Below, one piece after another: positions 55,404-64,000 of a stretch of 64,000 nucleotides of DNA. Each line of letters opens with the position of its first letter. The stretch's first letter is position 1. Under the pieces are notes generated by a model. That model worked only from the letters and a program-made list of their open reading frames with translations. It did no database searches and was not told the origin of the DNA. The position numbers were made by a program, and so were the translations under genes. The DNA is from Rhodopirellula sp. (GTDB lineage Bacteria; Planctomycetota; Planctomycetia; Pirellulales; Pirellulaceae), in assembly GCA_002689655.1 (NCBI GenBank), contig NZHC01000015.1, forward strand, positions 45,614 to 109,613. The letters run 5' to 3'.

Positions 55404-56867
55404 ATGGCCATGAAGAGACACTCCAAACAATGCACCTCTGATTCACGTCGTCATTTTCTGGCGTCGGGCGCAATGAATGTCAGCAGTGTCGCGTTAGCGT
55501 GGCTGATCAGCCAGAACCGGGGTATGGCGGAGGTCAAGAAGCCCGACCTGCAAAAGCGTGTCCACGACACGACCCCCAAGGTACCTCCCGGTGAGCCCAA
55601 AGCACGAGCCATGATCTCGTTGTGGATGCAGGGTGGCCCCAGCCATCACGATATGTTTGACCCCAAGCCTGAAATGGCAAAGTACGATGGAAAAGAATTT
55701 CCAGGGGAGATCAAATACGACAATGCCGCGCAGTCCAGTTCCAAGGTGTTTCACAGTCCATGGAAATTTCAGCCTCATGGACAGTCTGGAATGGAGCTGT
55801 CCGAGCTGATTCCGCATACCGGATCCATCGCAGACGATATCTGCCTGATTCGATCGATGCATACCGGCGTGAATAATCATGGGCAATCGATTCGGGCATT
55901 GCAGTCCGGACGCACGGCCGAAGGCCGACCCTCACTCGGTAGCTGGTTGACTTATGGATTGGGCAGCGAGTCCGATAGTCTGCCCGCTTTCATGTCGCTG
56001 ATTGATCCTGGGCAATTGCCTGTGCTGGGAGTTGAGAATTGGTCCAACGGCTGGCTGCCATCAATTTATCAGGGTACGGTGGTTCGACCACGGGAACCCC
56101 GTATTCTCGATTTGACACCTCCTTCTCACTTGAAAGGAAAGGCTCAACGTCGCGCGCTCGAATACCTTGAGCAACTCAATGCGAATCATCTCACGGGGTA
56201 TCCTGACAGTACCGATCTTCAGGCCCGGATCGCCAGTTATCAGCTTGCTGCCCGGATGCAAACATCTGCTACTGAAGCACTCGACTTGAGTCAGGAAAGC
56301 AAGAAGACTCAGGAAATGTATGGCATGCATGAGAAAGCGACTGCGGATTATGGGAGTCGTTGTTTGATCGCTCGCAGGTTGGTTGAGCGTGGGGTGCGGT
56401 TCGTTCAGGTGTATACCGCAAACCAGCTTTGGGATAGCCATGGCAGTATTGCCAGTCGACTTCCAGCTGCCTGCCAAAAAGTTGATTGCCCTTCTGCCGC
56501 GTTAGTCAAGGATCTTAAGCAACGTGGTTTGCTTGATTCGACGGTTGTGCATTGGGGTGGCGAGATGGGACGACTGCCCGTTGTTCAAAACGATGCTGGG
56601 AAAGCAAAAATCGGACGGGACCACAATACCTACGGATTCAGCATGTGGTTGGCAGGTGGAGGTTTCAAGCCTGGCCATATTCACGGCAAGACTGATGAAT
56701 GGGGGCACAAAGCGGTTGAAAATGTTGTGAACCACTATGATTACCACGCCACTCTATTGCATCTGTTTGGTCTTGATCATCAGGACCTTATCTTTAATCG
56801 CAGCAATCGCGATCAGACGTTGACAGATGGGCAACCCGGTAAGGTTGTTAAGGAAATTCTGGCTTGA
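55404..56867 (+). CDS. DUF1501 exported protein, copy 2
   Basis: I use the ATG at 55404, 4 codons after an in-frame TTG. The Tat-like signal has SRRHFLASGAM with a hydrophobic region following. The roughly 487-residue body shows MISLWMQGGPSHHDMFDPKP, GRDHNTYGFSMWLAGGG, and DYHATLLHLFGLDH, all DUF1501 hallmarks. The His and Asp of these motifs match metal ligands in the alkaline phosphatase superfamily. It is paired with the second cytochrome and separated from the third pair by 480 bp. Confidence 0.94.
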   Translation: MAMKRHSKQCTSDSRRHFLASGAMNVSSVALAWLISQNRGMAEVKKPDLQKRVHDTTPKVPPGEPKARAMISLWMQGGPSHHDMFDPKPEMAKYDGKEFPGEIKYDNAAQSSSKVFHSPWKFQPHGQSGMELSELIPHTGSIADDICLIRSMHTGVNNHGQSIRALQSGRTAEGRPSLGSWLTYGLGSESDSLPAFMSLIDPGQLPVLGVENWSNGWLPSIYQGTVVRPREPRILDLTPPSHLKGKAQRRALEYLEQLNANHLTGYPDSTDLQARIASYQLAARMQTSATEALDLSQESKKTQEMYGMHEKATADYGSRCLIARRLVERGVRFVQVYTANQLWDSHGSIASRLPAACQKVDCPSAALVKDLKQRGLLDSTVVHWGGEMGRLPVVQNDAGKAKIGRDHNTYGFSMWLAGGGFKPGHIHGKTDEWGHKAVENVVNHYDYHATLLHLFGLDHQDLIFNRSNRDQTLTDGQPGKVVKEILA

Positions 56868-57346
56868 TCTCGAAGCGATGATTTGTGTTTTGCATCCTTG
56901 ATCTGAAAATGGCTGACGCTTCAAGAAAGGTTGGCGACGGGGAGCAGCAGGTGACTGAACTCAGAAATCCAGAACTCACAGTTGCTTCTCCTGCAGGTCT
57001 CTGCTTCGCGGCAAAATCAAATCAGGTGTCTTGTGGTTCGGTGAGTGTTATGTCCATAACGGTCGGGGTAAATTACCAGCAACCGTTGGGTTAACCCGAA
57101 GATCTCAATCCGGTTCGACTTTCTGTCGATGTTCGAGTCGTACAGGAGTCGATAGTAAAATGGAAGATGTACAATTATTCGCGGATAACGTACAAGACGT
57201 TGTGCGAATTGGCAGTCATACTGGATAGAGGTAGATGTGGTTAGCAGATGGGACCTGAATATCGCCTGTCTTTTGGTTTCGGTGAAATACTGTAATCCAA
57301 AGAGATTTAGGTGATCCAGGTTTTGGTGTTGTCACGGTAGAGTGAC
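56868..57346. other. Intergenic region between cytochrome pairs 2 and 3
   Basis: About 480 bp without a recognised gene. A perfect 10-bp palindrome GGGTTAACCC lies at 57088-57097 and could be an operator, but a single short palindrome is weak evidence. Confidence 0.4.
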
Positions 57347-60300
57347 ATGTTTTTCTTACGTGGAACCCAACAGTCGATGCAAAAAATTAGCTTCCTCGTC
57401 GTACTCTATTTTCACTGTTTCCTGAGTTTTGCGTTTGCGCAACAGGTACCGAGGAAAGTCGATTTTGATCGCGATATCAGACCGATTCTTTCTGATCGTT
57501 GCTATGTTTGTCATGGCCCAGATAGCGGCACACGTGAAGCAGATCTGCGATTGGATCTGAAAGAGGCAGCGTTTGAAGTTATCGTTCCTGGGAAACCAGA
57601 AACAAGTGAACTTGTGAGCCGTATATTCTCCGATGATATCGATGAGGTGATGCCACCCCCGGAATCGAACCTCGCTGTTTCTGCTGAAGAGAAAAAACTG
57701 ATTTCGGAGTGGATCGCACAGGGTGCAAACTGGAAAAAACATTGGGCCTTTGAAAAGCGATTGCAGCCTGATCTGCCGGAGGTGGACGCCAAGGGGCGTG
57801 TGAGTAATCCGATTGACCAGTTTTTGTTGTCCAAGCTTGAGTCTCGGGGCCTGAGTTATTCAAAGTTGGCGCCCCGTGAAAAATTGATTCGACGTGTCAC
57901 GCTGGACTTGACCGGATTGCCACCGACGCTGGGGGAAATCGATGCCTTTTTGAGTGATGAATCTCCGGGTGCCTTTGGCAAACTCATTGATCGCTTGATG
58001 CGTTCGAATCATTATGGACAGCGGATGGCCTCGGACTGGATGGATGTTGCTCGTTACAGCGATACATACGGATATCAAGTGGACCGTGACCGGTATGTCT
58101 GGCCGTGGCGTGACTGGGTGATCCGAGCCTTCAATTCCAACATGTCGTATGATCAGTTCGTCATCGAGCAACTGGCCGGCGATTTGCTCCCGGCGGCATC
58201 GGACGACCAGGTATTGGCGACGACATTCAATCGTTTGCACCCTCAAAAGGTTGAGGGTGGCAGTGTTGAGGAAGAGTTTCGGGTCGAGTATGTCGTGGAC
58301 AGAACACAGACCTTTGCCACTGCCTTCATGGGGCTCACGCTTGAATGTGCACGGTGTCATGATCACAAGTACGACCCGCTGTCACAGAAGGAATATTACC
58401 AACTATTTTCGTTCTTTAACAACATCGATGAATCAGGGCTCTATTCATACTTCACCAATTCGGTACCAACGCCGACTCTTGCAATTCTCAATGATGAACA
58501 GAAGAAGCAGATTGGGACGCTGCAATCACAGCTTGGAGCAATCAAAGAACCGGTAATAAACAGGTTCCACGCTTTGTCAAAAGCTGACTTGGTGGATGCT
58601 GCTTTACAGGCCCAAGGTAGTGACCCGGTAGAAACAGTCGATTTTAACGTTGTCGGGGGCCGCAATTCCAAAACAACCGATCAGCGTGGTCAGCCTGCAG
58701 TGCAGTTGACCGGTGACCATGCGATTACCTTGAAAACAGGGAACTTCAAACGTCATGCACCGTTTTCAGTCAGTCTGTCATTGAAAACCCCTGATGCAAA
58801 ACAGCGTGCTGTCGTTTTTCATCGCTCAAGGGCGTGGACCGATGCCGGGAGTCGTGGTTATCAGTTGTTGATTGAGGATGGCAAGTTGAGTGCGTCTTTG
58901 ATTCACTTCTGGCCAGGCAACGCCATCAGTGTCAAAACCAGACAAGTGATTCCTGTGAACCGCTGGGTTGATGTTGCGGTCACTTACGACGGAAGCAGTT
59001 CAGCCAAAGGCATTTCAGTTTTTATTGATGGTAAACGTGCAGAGGTCGATCTTGTTAAGGACAACTTGACCAAAAATATTACTGGTGGTGGAGGGAACAC
59101 GATTGCCATCGGCGCACGATTTCGAGATCGTGGATTCACTAAGGGAGAAGTTTCATCGTTTCAGGTTTTTGATCGGCAGATTTCGGATTTGGAAATCGCG
59201 TTAAAACATGATCAACAACAAACCTTGGACCAACTGCAGAAACTCAAAGGTGAGGAAGAAATTTCTGGTGTGCAGAGAAGGATGCTGGTCCAGCATATGA
59301 CGTTGAATGCGTCAGGCCAGCATGCTGAGTTCCGAAAAAATTTGGCATCAGTGAGAGCACAGTTGTGCACTGCGCTTGATCGGGCGACCGAGATCATGGT
59401 GATGCGTGAGTTACCACAGCCCAAAGAATCCTTTGTACTACAACGTGGTGAATACAGCCACCGATTGGAACAAGTTCAGGCAGCCACGCCTGACGTGCTG
59501 CCAGCCATGAATCCATCGTTGCCCAAGAATCGGCTTGGCCTTGCAAAATGGATGACAGATTCCGATCATCCTCTCACTGCCCGAGTCGCGGTCAACCATT
59601 ATTGGCAACTCATTTTTGGTGATGGGATTGTCCGTACTCCAGAGGATTTTGGCAGGCAAGGTGCATTGCCAACCCATCCTGAGTTGCTCGACTGGCTGGC
59701 AAACGATTTCGTTGCGAACGGTTGGAATGTGAAGCGGTTGTTGAAGCAGATGGTGATGTCGACGGCTTATCGGCAATCGAGTGTCGTGTCAGAGCAATTG
59801 TTGAAACTGGACCCGGAAAATGAACTTCTAGCTCGTGCGCCCTCTTATCGTTGGCCTGCTGAAATGTTGCGGGACAACGTTTTGGCGGCTAGTGGCTTGT
59901 TGGTGGACAAGATCGGTGGACCACCCGTAAAACCGTATGAACTGGCGGCCTCTTTCAAACCGTCCTCACCCGACAAGGGAGAGGGTTTGTATCGCAGGTC
60001 ACTCTACACCTATTGGAAACGCACGGGACCGGCGCCCGTCATGATGGCACTCGATGCTGCCAAACGGGACGTCTGTCGCGTCAAGCGTGAACGTACTTCG
60101 TCACCACTGCAAGCGTTGGCAATGTTGAATGGACCGCAGTTTGTTGAGGCGGGCCGGGCGCTGGGCCAGCGATTACTGGATCAGCATGGAAGAGATGCTG
60201 ATGAAGCAATCGCTAACGACATGTTTCGGATGCTGACCAGTCGTCAACCCAGTCAACAGGAAAGCGTGGTCATTCAGCGTCTCTACCTAGCTCAACGCGA

Positions 60301-60994
60301 TCATTTTCTGGCCAATCCGGGAGCAGCTCGTGAGTATCTTTCCAATGGAGAATTTGGCGACTATCGCAAATCAACGGTTGAGCTTGGGTTGCCAGCCAAT
60401 ACGCACGACTTTCGTTTAGGTTCGACCCCCAGTGGGCAGGAGAAGTTTGCAGGTGAATTTGGTCGAGCAAGCGTTTTCGCGGTGCCACTGAATGAGGCTC
60501 AGGTCAAGGGCTTGGCCGCCTTGTCACGTGATCGAGAAGTTGTCAGCGTGGTGAAGGCAGTGGTGTCCAGTGCGCTGCCTTCCTCGGGTGGACCAGAGAT
60601 GTTTCAGAAAACTGCGGCTTTGGAATTTTCCGAGGGACTGACGCTGGAAGCCTGGGTCAGGCCAGCCGCTGCTGGTGCAGGACGTCTGTGGGATAAAATC
60701 ACTCCGGGCAAAGCGGATGGCCTGCTGTTGGATTTGCACGGTGGTTTGCGTTTCATTTGCGGGGGCACTGTGGTCATGGCTGATCGCGCACCAGCGGCTG
60801 GCGAATGGACACATGTGGTATGTACGGCGGACTTCAAGTCCGGCAAGATCCAGTTTTATCTGAACGGGGACTCGGCAGGAGGAGTAGAGCCACATGCCAA
60901 TGCGACGTCGAACGAATCACTTGCTTCGATCGCAGCCTGGGCCAGTGTTGCCAACACTCTGATCAATCATGATGAATGCGTCACCAAACGATAG
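57347..60994 (+). CDS. PSCyt1/DUF1549/DUF1553 cytochrome, copy 3, with two LamG-like domains
   Basis: This 1,215-residue copy has a signal peptide (about 11-32), PSCyt1 with CYVCH at 52-56, DUF1549 (about 150-335) with LIRRVTLDLTGLPPTLGEI, and CARCHDH near 335-339. A LamG/concanavalin-like domain (about 465-612) is inserted before DUF1553 (about 738-940, VNHYWQLIFGDGIVRTPEDFGRQG). After DUF1553 a linker leads to a second LamG-like domain (about 1088-1181, EGLTLEAWVRPAAAGAGRLW), which is not found in the other two copies. LamG-like domains often bind glycans, so this copy may dock to a polymer. The DUF1501 gene follows, with a possible overlap. Confidence 0.93.
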   Translation: MFFLRGTQQSMQKISFLVVLYFHCFLSFAFAQQVPRKVDFDRDIRPILSDRCYVCHGPDSGTREADLRLDLKEAAFEVIVPGKPETSELVSRIFSDDIDEVMPPPESNLAVSAEEKKLISEWIAQGANWKKHWAFEKRLQPDLPEVDAKGRVSNPIDQFLLSKLESRGLSYSKLAPREKLIRRVTLDLTGLPPTLGEIDAFLSDESPGAFGKLIDRLMRSNHYGQRMASDWMDVARYSDTYGYQVDRDRYVWPWRDWVIRAFNSNMSYDQFVIEQLAGDLLPAASDDQVLATTFNRLHPQKVEGGSVEEEFRVEYVVDRTQTFATAFMGLTLECARCHDHKYDPLSQKEYYQLFSFFNNIDESGLYSYFTNSVPTPTLAILNDEQKKQIGTLQSQLGAIKEPVINRFHALSKADLVDAALQAQGSDPVETVDFNVVGGRNSKTTDQRGQPAVQLTGDHAITLKTGNFKRHAPFSVSLSLKTPDAKQRAVVFHRSRAWTDAGSRGYQLLIEDGKLSASLIHFWPGNAISVKTRQVIPVNRWVDVAVTYDGSSSAKGISVFIDGKRAEVDLVKDNLTKNITGGGGNTIAIGARFRDRGFTKGEVSSFQVFDRQISDLEIALKHDQQQTLDQLQKLKGEEEISGVQRRMLVQHMTLNASGQHAEFRKNLASVRAQLCTALDRATEIMVMRELPQPKESFVLQRGEYSHRLEQVQAATPDVLPAMNPSLPKNRLGLAKWMTDSDHPLTARVAVNHYWQLIFGDGIVRTPEDFGRQGALPTHPELLDWLANDFVANGWNVKRLLKQMVMSTAYRQSSVVSEQLLKLDPENELLARAPSYRWPAEMLRDNVLAASGLLVDKIGGPPVKPYELAASFKPSSPDKGEGLYRRSLYTYWKRTGPAPVMMALDAAKRDVCRVKRERTSSPLQALAMLNGPQFVEAGRALGQRLLDQHGRDADEAIANDMFRMLTSRQPSQQESVVIQRLYLAQRDHFLANPGAAREYLSNGEFGDYRKSTVELGLPANTHDFRLGSTPSGQEKFAGEFGRASVFAVPLNEAQVKGLAALSRDREVVSVVKAVVSSALPSSGGPEMFQKTAALEFSEGLTLEAWVRPAAAGAGRLWDKITPGKADGLLLDLHGGLRFICGGTVVMADRAPAAGEWTHVVCTADFKSGKIQFYLNGDSAGGVEPHANATSNESLASIAAWASVANTLINHDECVTKR

Positions 60995-61001
60995 GAACAC
61001 G

Positions 61002-62489
61002 ATGAATTTGAAATGCACTGGCTTTGACCCTGCATGGGGTATGTCACGCCGTCGATTCCTGCATGGTTTCGGGATGGGGATGGGTGCCATTGGCTTGTCT
61101 GATTTGCTTCACTCGGAAACGCAGGCGGGGGAAACGCAGGCGGAGGAGACGCAAGGAGGTAATCTTGCGGATCTGTCTGGTGGTGCGTTGTCCGGAACAC
61201 ATCATGCGGCCAAAGCTAAGCGTGTCATCTTTTTGTTTCAAAGTGGCGGCCCATCGCAAATAGATTTGTTGGACCACAAACCCCACTTGAATAAAGTCCA
61301 TGGGCAGCAGTTGCCAGATTCGGTCCGGCAGGGGCAACGTCTTACTGGCATGAGTGGCAATCAGTCGAGTTTTCCTTTGGTCGGTTCGCCGTTCAAGTTT
61401 GCACAGCATGGTGAATCAGGACAATGGCTGAGCGAGTTGTTGCCGCACACGGCGGGAATCGCCGATGACATGTGTATTGTGAACTCGATGTATACCGAAG
61501 CGATTAACCATGGGCCGGGGGTAACATTCATTCAAACAGGATCACAGTTTCCAGGGCGGCCCAGCATGGGCGCATGGCTCAGCTATGGTCTTGGAACTGC
61601 GAATCAGAACCTGCCATCATTCGTTGTCATGGTGACGAGGAACAAGGGAGGACAACCGTTGGTGTCCCGGCTTTGGGGCAGTGGTTTTCTTCCTGCCAAG
61701 CATCAGGGAGTGCGATTTCGTTCAGGCAAGGATCCCGTTCTGTACCTGAACAATCCTCAAGGAATCGATTCAGCGAGTCGAAAGCGGATGCTCGATGCTT
61801 TGGAGGAGCTGCATAACCTGCAATTGGATCAGCAGCCCGACCCTCAGCTTGAAACCCGAATCGCGCAGTATGAACTGGCCTTCAAAATGCAATCTTCTGT
61901 ACCAGAGGTGGTTGATGTTGCAGGTGAGTCCAAGGAGACTTTGGACCTCTACGGTCCCGATGTAACCAGACCCGGTTCTTACACCGCCAACTGTCTGTTG
62001 GCGCGTCGCCTTGCCGAACGTGGTGTGCGTTTTATCCAGCTCTATCATCCCGGCTGGGACCAGCATGGTGGTCTACCCGGAGGACTTCGTAATCAGTGTC
62101 GCGAAACAGATCAAGCCTCTGCGGCGCTGGTTAAAGATTTGAAACAGCGAGGAATGCTGGACGATACTCTGGTTGTCTGGGCAGGCGAATTTGGTCGCAC
62201 GAATTATTGTCAGGGGCAACTCAATGGCAATCAGTTTGGTCGTGATCATCACCCGCGTTGTTATTCCATGTGGATGGCCGGCGGTGGGATCAAGCCAGGA
62301 AGCAGCCATGGAAAGACTGACGACTATGGATACAACATCGCTGAGAATCGTGTTCATGTGCATGATTTGCAAGCCACGATCCTGCACCTGCTGGGAATCG
62401 ATCATGAGCGACTGACTTATCGACACCAGGGACGACGTTATCGGCTGACGGATGTCCACGGTGAGATCGTCAAGCCAATCCTGGTTTAA
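61002..62489 (+). CDS. DUF1501 exported protein, copy 3
   Basis: I prefer the ATG at 61002 (AGGA before it) over 60969, which would overlap the cytochrome by 26 bp. A Tat signal (SRRRFLHGFGMGMGAIGLSDLL) follows. A 15-bp unit tripled in frame (61116-61160) gives three ETQAG-like pentapeptides after the signal. The body has IFLFQSGGPSQIDLLDHKP, GRDHHPRCYSMWMAGGG and DLQATILHLLGIDH. It is paired with copy 3 of the cytochrome. Confidence 0.94.
   Translation: MNLKCTGFDPAWGMSRRRFLHGFGMGMGAIGLSDLLHSETQAGETQAEETQGGNLADLSGGALSGTHHAAKAKRVIFLFQSGGPSQIDLLDHKPHLNKVHGQQLPDSVRQGQRLTGMSGNQSSFPLVGSPFKFAQHGESGQWLSELLPHTAGIADDMCIVNSMYTEAINHGPGVTFIQTGSQFPGRPSMGAWLSYGLGTANQNLPSFVVMVTRNKGGQPLVSRLWGSGFLPAKHQGVRFRSGKDPVLYLNNPQGIDSASRKRMLDALEELHNLQLDQQPDPQLETRIAQYELAFKMQSSVPEVVDVAGESKETLDLYGPDVTRPGSYTANCLLARRLAERGVRFIQLYHPGWDQHGGLPGGLRNQCRETDQASAALVKDLKQRGMLDDTLVVWAGEFGRTNYCQGQLNGNQFGRDHHPRCYSMWMAGGGIKPGSSHGKTDDYGYNIAENRVHVHDLQATILHLLGIDHERLTYRHQGRRYRLTDVHGEIVKPILV
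61116..61160. repeat. 15-bp in-frame tandem repeat, three copies
   Basis: Units GAAACGCAGGCGGGG, GAAACGCAGGCGGAG and GAGACGCAAGGAGGT follow one another directly and encode ETQAG, ETQAE and ETQGG in the linker after the Tat signal. Confidence 0.85.
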
Positions 62490-62968
62490 TCAGAGTTTTG
62501 GACGCCCGTAGTAGTGTTTGTTTGGGTTGCGCGGCATTTCATATCGGTTTGATCTACTGCAAACACCCTTCTCAAGAAGTGTTTTGTTCTGGCCCCCCAT
62601 CAAATATGGATTTCATCATTCCTGCATCCTTTGGGAGGGCAACCGTTGCAAGTGTGGTTGTGTAAGCAATGAAAAGCAGCCCTGTTTTTGAAGTGACCTT
62701 GGTTGCCACGTCTGTCAAGTTTCACAACTTGTATTATGATTGACGTGATAAGTTATCAATGGTTTCGGCGGCTTCCTTTGGCGGTCAAGTGTTGCAAGGT
62801 GCTGATGCCACGGCAGCGATAACTTGCGAATGAAGGATGTCCCTGTCAGAGGTTGGAATCATGTCGTTCTTTAGTTTCATGGCCTGCGTTTCCCTTGTGG
62901 AATTTCGAGAGTCAGTTGTCCGATCATGGACTGCTGGTCGGGGATGTGCTGATGCATGCAGAAACGGA
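62490..62968. other. Intergenic region before the last gene
   Basis: About 480 bp with no convincing gene between the third DUF1501 and the last partial gene. It probably has the promoter of the latter. Confidence 0.4.
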
Positions 62969-64000
62969 ATGGCACGCATTGCCTTTTTGTCAGGCCTTTT
63001 GTTGTATGTCGCGTGTTCCTTTCATGTTTCAGCAAACGATTTTCATGATCGTCACGCTGATCGCGAGTCGTTACCCACGGTACCGGATGGTTTTGAGGTT
63101 ACCGTGTTTGCCAGCGAACCGCTCGTTCGGCAGCCATGTTCCATGGCTTTCGATGCACGTGGACGTCTGTTTGTCGGTATGGGGCCGCAATATCGGAAGC
63201 CGACTCCGGAAACCCCCGGAGATAGCGTTGTCATTTTGTCTGACACGACAGGCGATGGCAGGGCGGATACGAAAAAAGTATTTGCAACGGGGTTCAATGC
63301 GGTGCAGGCTCTGGCATGGCACGGAAATGATTTGTGGATCGCGAATGCTCCTGACTTGACTGTGGTGCGCGATTTGGATGGTGATGATGAGGCTGACCAA
63401 TACATTCGACTGTATACGGATCTTGGAAACCTTGAGCATGGCTTGCATGGGTTGAATTGGGCTCCTGATGGCAAGCTGTACATGAGCAAAGGCAACTCGA
63501 AGGGTTTGACCCTGCCTGATCGCCTTGCTCCAAAGCCATTCCGCGAGCTATGGGGTGTTGAAAGTCCTGCCCATGCGCCGGACATGCCCGAGCCAAAGGT
63601 TTTCAGCAAAGAAAATTATCAACGCAGTTTCCATGATCCAAACGATGACTGGGGATTGGATGGAGGAGTCTTGAGATGCAACGAAGACGGCACCAATCTT
63701 GAGATTGTCGCGCGGGGTTTTCGTAATCCTTGGGACATAACGATGGACAGTCAATTCAACTGGTTGGGCACTGACAATGACCAGACCGGTGGTGACCGAA
63801 TCATCATGCCATTTTATGGAGCACATTTTGGCTGGAATCACCCGTGGAGCGCGCATTGGACGCCAGATCCACATCCACCATCGGCACCCGTGAGCGGTCC
63901 TCTTTTTGAAGGGTCTGGAACTGGGGTTGTTTTTGGTGACGGGTTGAAATTTCCGCTCCAATATCGAGATGCATTTTTTATCAATGATTGGTTGAACAAG
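62969..64000 (+). CDS. Exported beta-propeller dehydrogenase-like protein (partial, runs off the right edge)
   Basis: I translated the frame from the ATG at 62969, which is open to base 64000 (344 residues). A signal peptide (MARIAFLSGLLLYVAC, about 1-24) is followed by DGFEVTVFASEPLVRQPCSMAFDARGRLFV, the start of a glucose/sorbosone dehydrogenase-like propeller found in membrane-bound dehydrogenases of Planctomycetes. Further marks are TTGDGRADTKKVFATG, GDDEADQYIRLYTDLGNLEHGLHGLNW and GFRNPWDITMD. In full-length relatives a HEAT-repeat part and a c-type heme often follow, but these would lie outside the window. It may oxidise a sugar or alcohol; the cofactor is unknown. Confidence 0.85.
   Translation, partial: MARIAFLSGLLLYVACSFHVSANDFHDRHADRESLPTVPDGFEVTVFASEPLVRQPCSMAFDARGRLFVGMGPQYRKPTPETPGDSVVILSDTTGDGRADTKKVFATGFNAVQALAWHGNDLWIANAPDLTVVRDLDGDDEADQYIRLYTDLGNLEHGLHGLNWAPDGKLYMSKGNSKGLTLPDRLAPKPFRELWGVESPAHAPDMPEPKVFSKENYQRSFHDPNDDWGLDGGVLRCNEDGTNLEIVARGFRNPWDITMDSQFNWLGTDNDQTGGDRIIMPFYGAHFGWNHPWSAHWTPDPHPPSAPVSGPLFEGSGTGVVFGDGLKFPLQYRDAFFINDWLNK

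Noticed and set aside
57088..57097. Palindrome GGGTTAACCC as an operator
   Set aside because: A single 10-bp palindrome is expected by chance at this scale and no second copy was noticed nearby.

Overview
The window looks like a piece of a planctomycete chromosome, most likely from the Pirellulales. That placement is my inference from gene content. It holds three PSCyt1/DUF1549/DUF1553 cytochromes, each paired with a Tat-exported DUF1501 protein, plus two S1-type sulfatases, a sigma factor joined to a Ser/Thr kinase, several cytochrome c/beta-propeller proteins, and a very large polytopic membrane protein. I saw no rRNA, tRNA, CRISPR array or intact mobile element, but I could not run a covariance-model search.

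Left part (1-16,360). A sigma-70-type factor and an overlapping membrane-anchored Ser/Thr kinase (cut by the left edge) form a signalling pair. After about 1.2 kb of non-coding DNA comes a secreted protein with His and Cys motifs like clan CD peptidases. A minus-strand envelope cluster follows: a MacA-like adaptor with EF-hands, a MacB-like permease with no ATPase beside it, an acyltransferase-3 protein with ankyrin repeats inserted between its membrane segments, and a 1,988-residue protein with about 57 predicted membrane segments.

Middle part (16,361-35,600). Two adjacent decayed genes (a redoxin-like protein and a WD40 protein) lie next to a long hairpin. Then come a sialate-O-acetylesterase-like protein and a creatininase-family protein on the plus strand. 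A run of minus-strand membrane and envelope genes follows: membrane GDPD, DUF308/HdeD-like, a Pro-rich/TPR exported protein, a SnoaL-like/DUF4440 protein, a bestrophin-like channel, a SYLF-domain protein, DUF502, a redoxin-cytochrome-copper monooxygenase fusion, an RstB/RstA-like two-component pair, a small Cys-rich ORF and a cyclopropane fatty acid synthase.

Right part (36,300-64,000). This is a catabolic-looking region: three cytochrome/DUF1501 pairs, a UPF0178 protein, a CE7 acetyl xylan esterase coupled to an alpha/beta hydrolase, a type-2 peptidyl-tRNA hydrolase, a five-heme protein overlapping a beta-propeller protein, two divergently transcribed sulfatases, and the start of another beta-propeller dehydrogenase-like gene running off the right edge. 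Exported esterases, sulfatases and c-type cytochromes together suggest breakdown of sulfated or acetylated polysaccharides, but no substrate can be read from the sequence.

Short, nearly perfect tandem duplications of 5-23 bp recur throughout, both between genes and in frame inside genes. They look like a feature of this genome.
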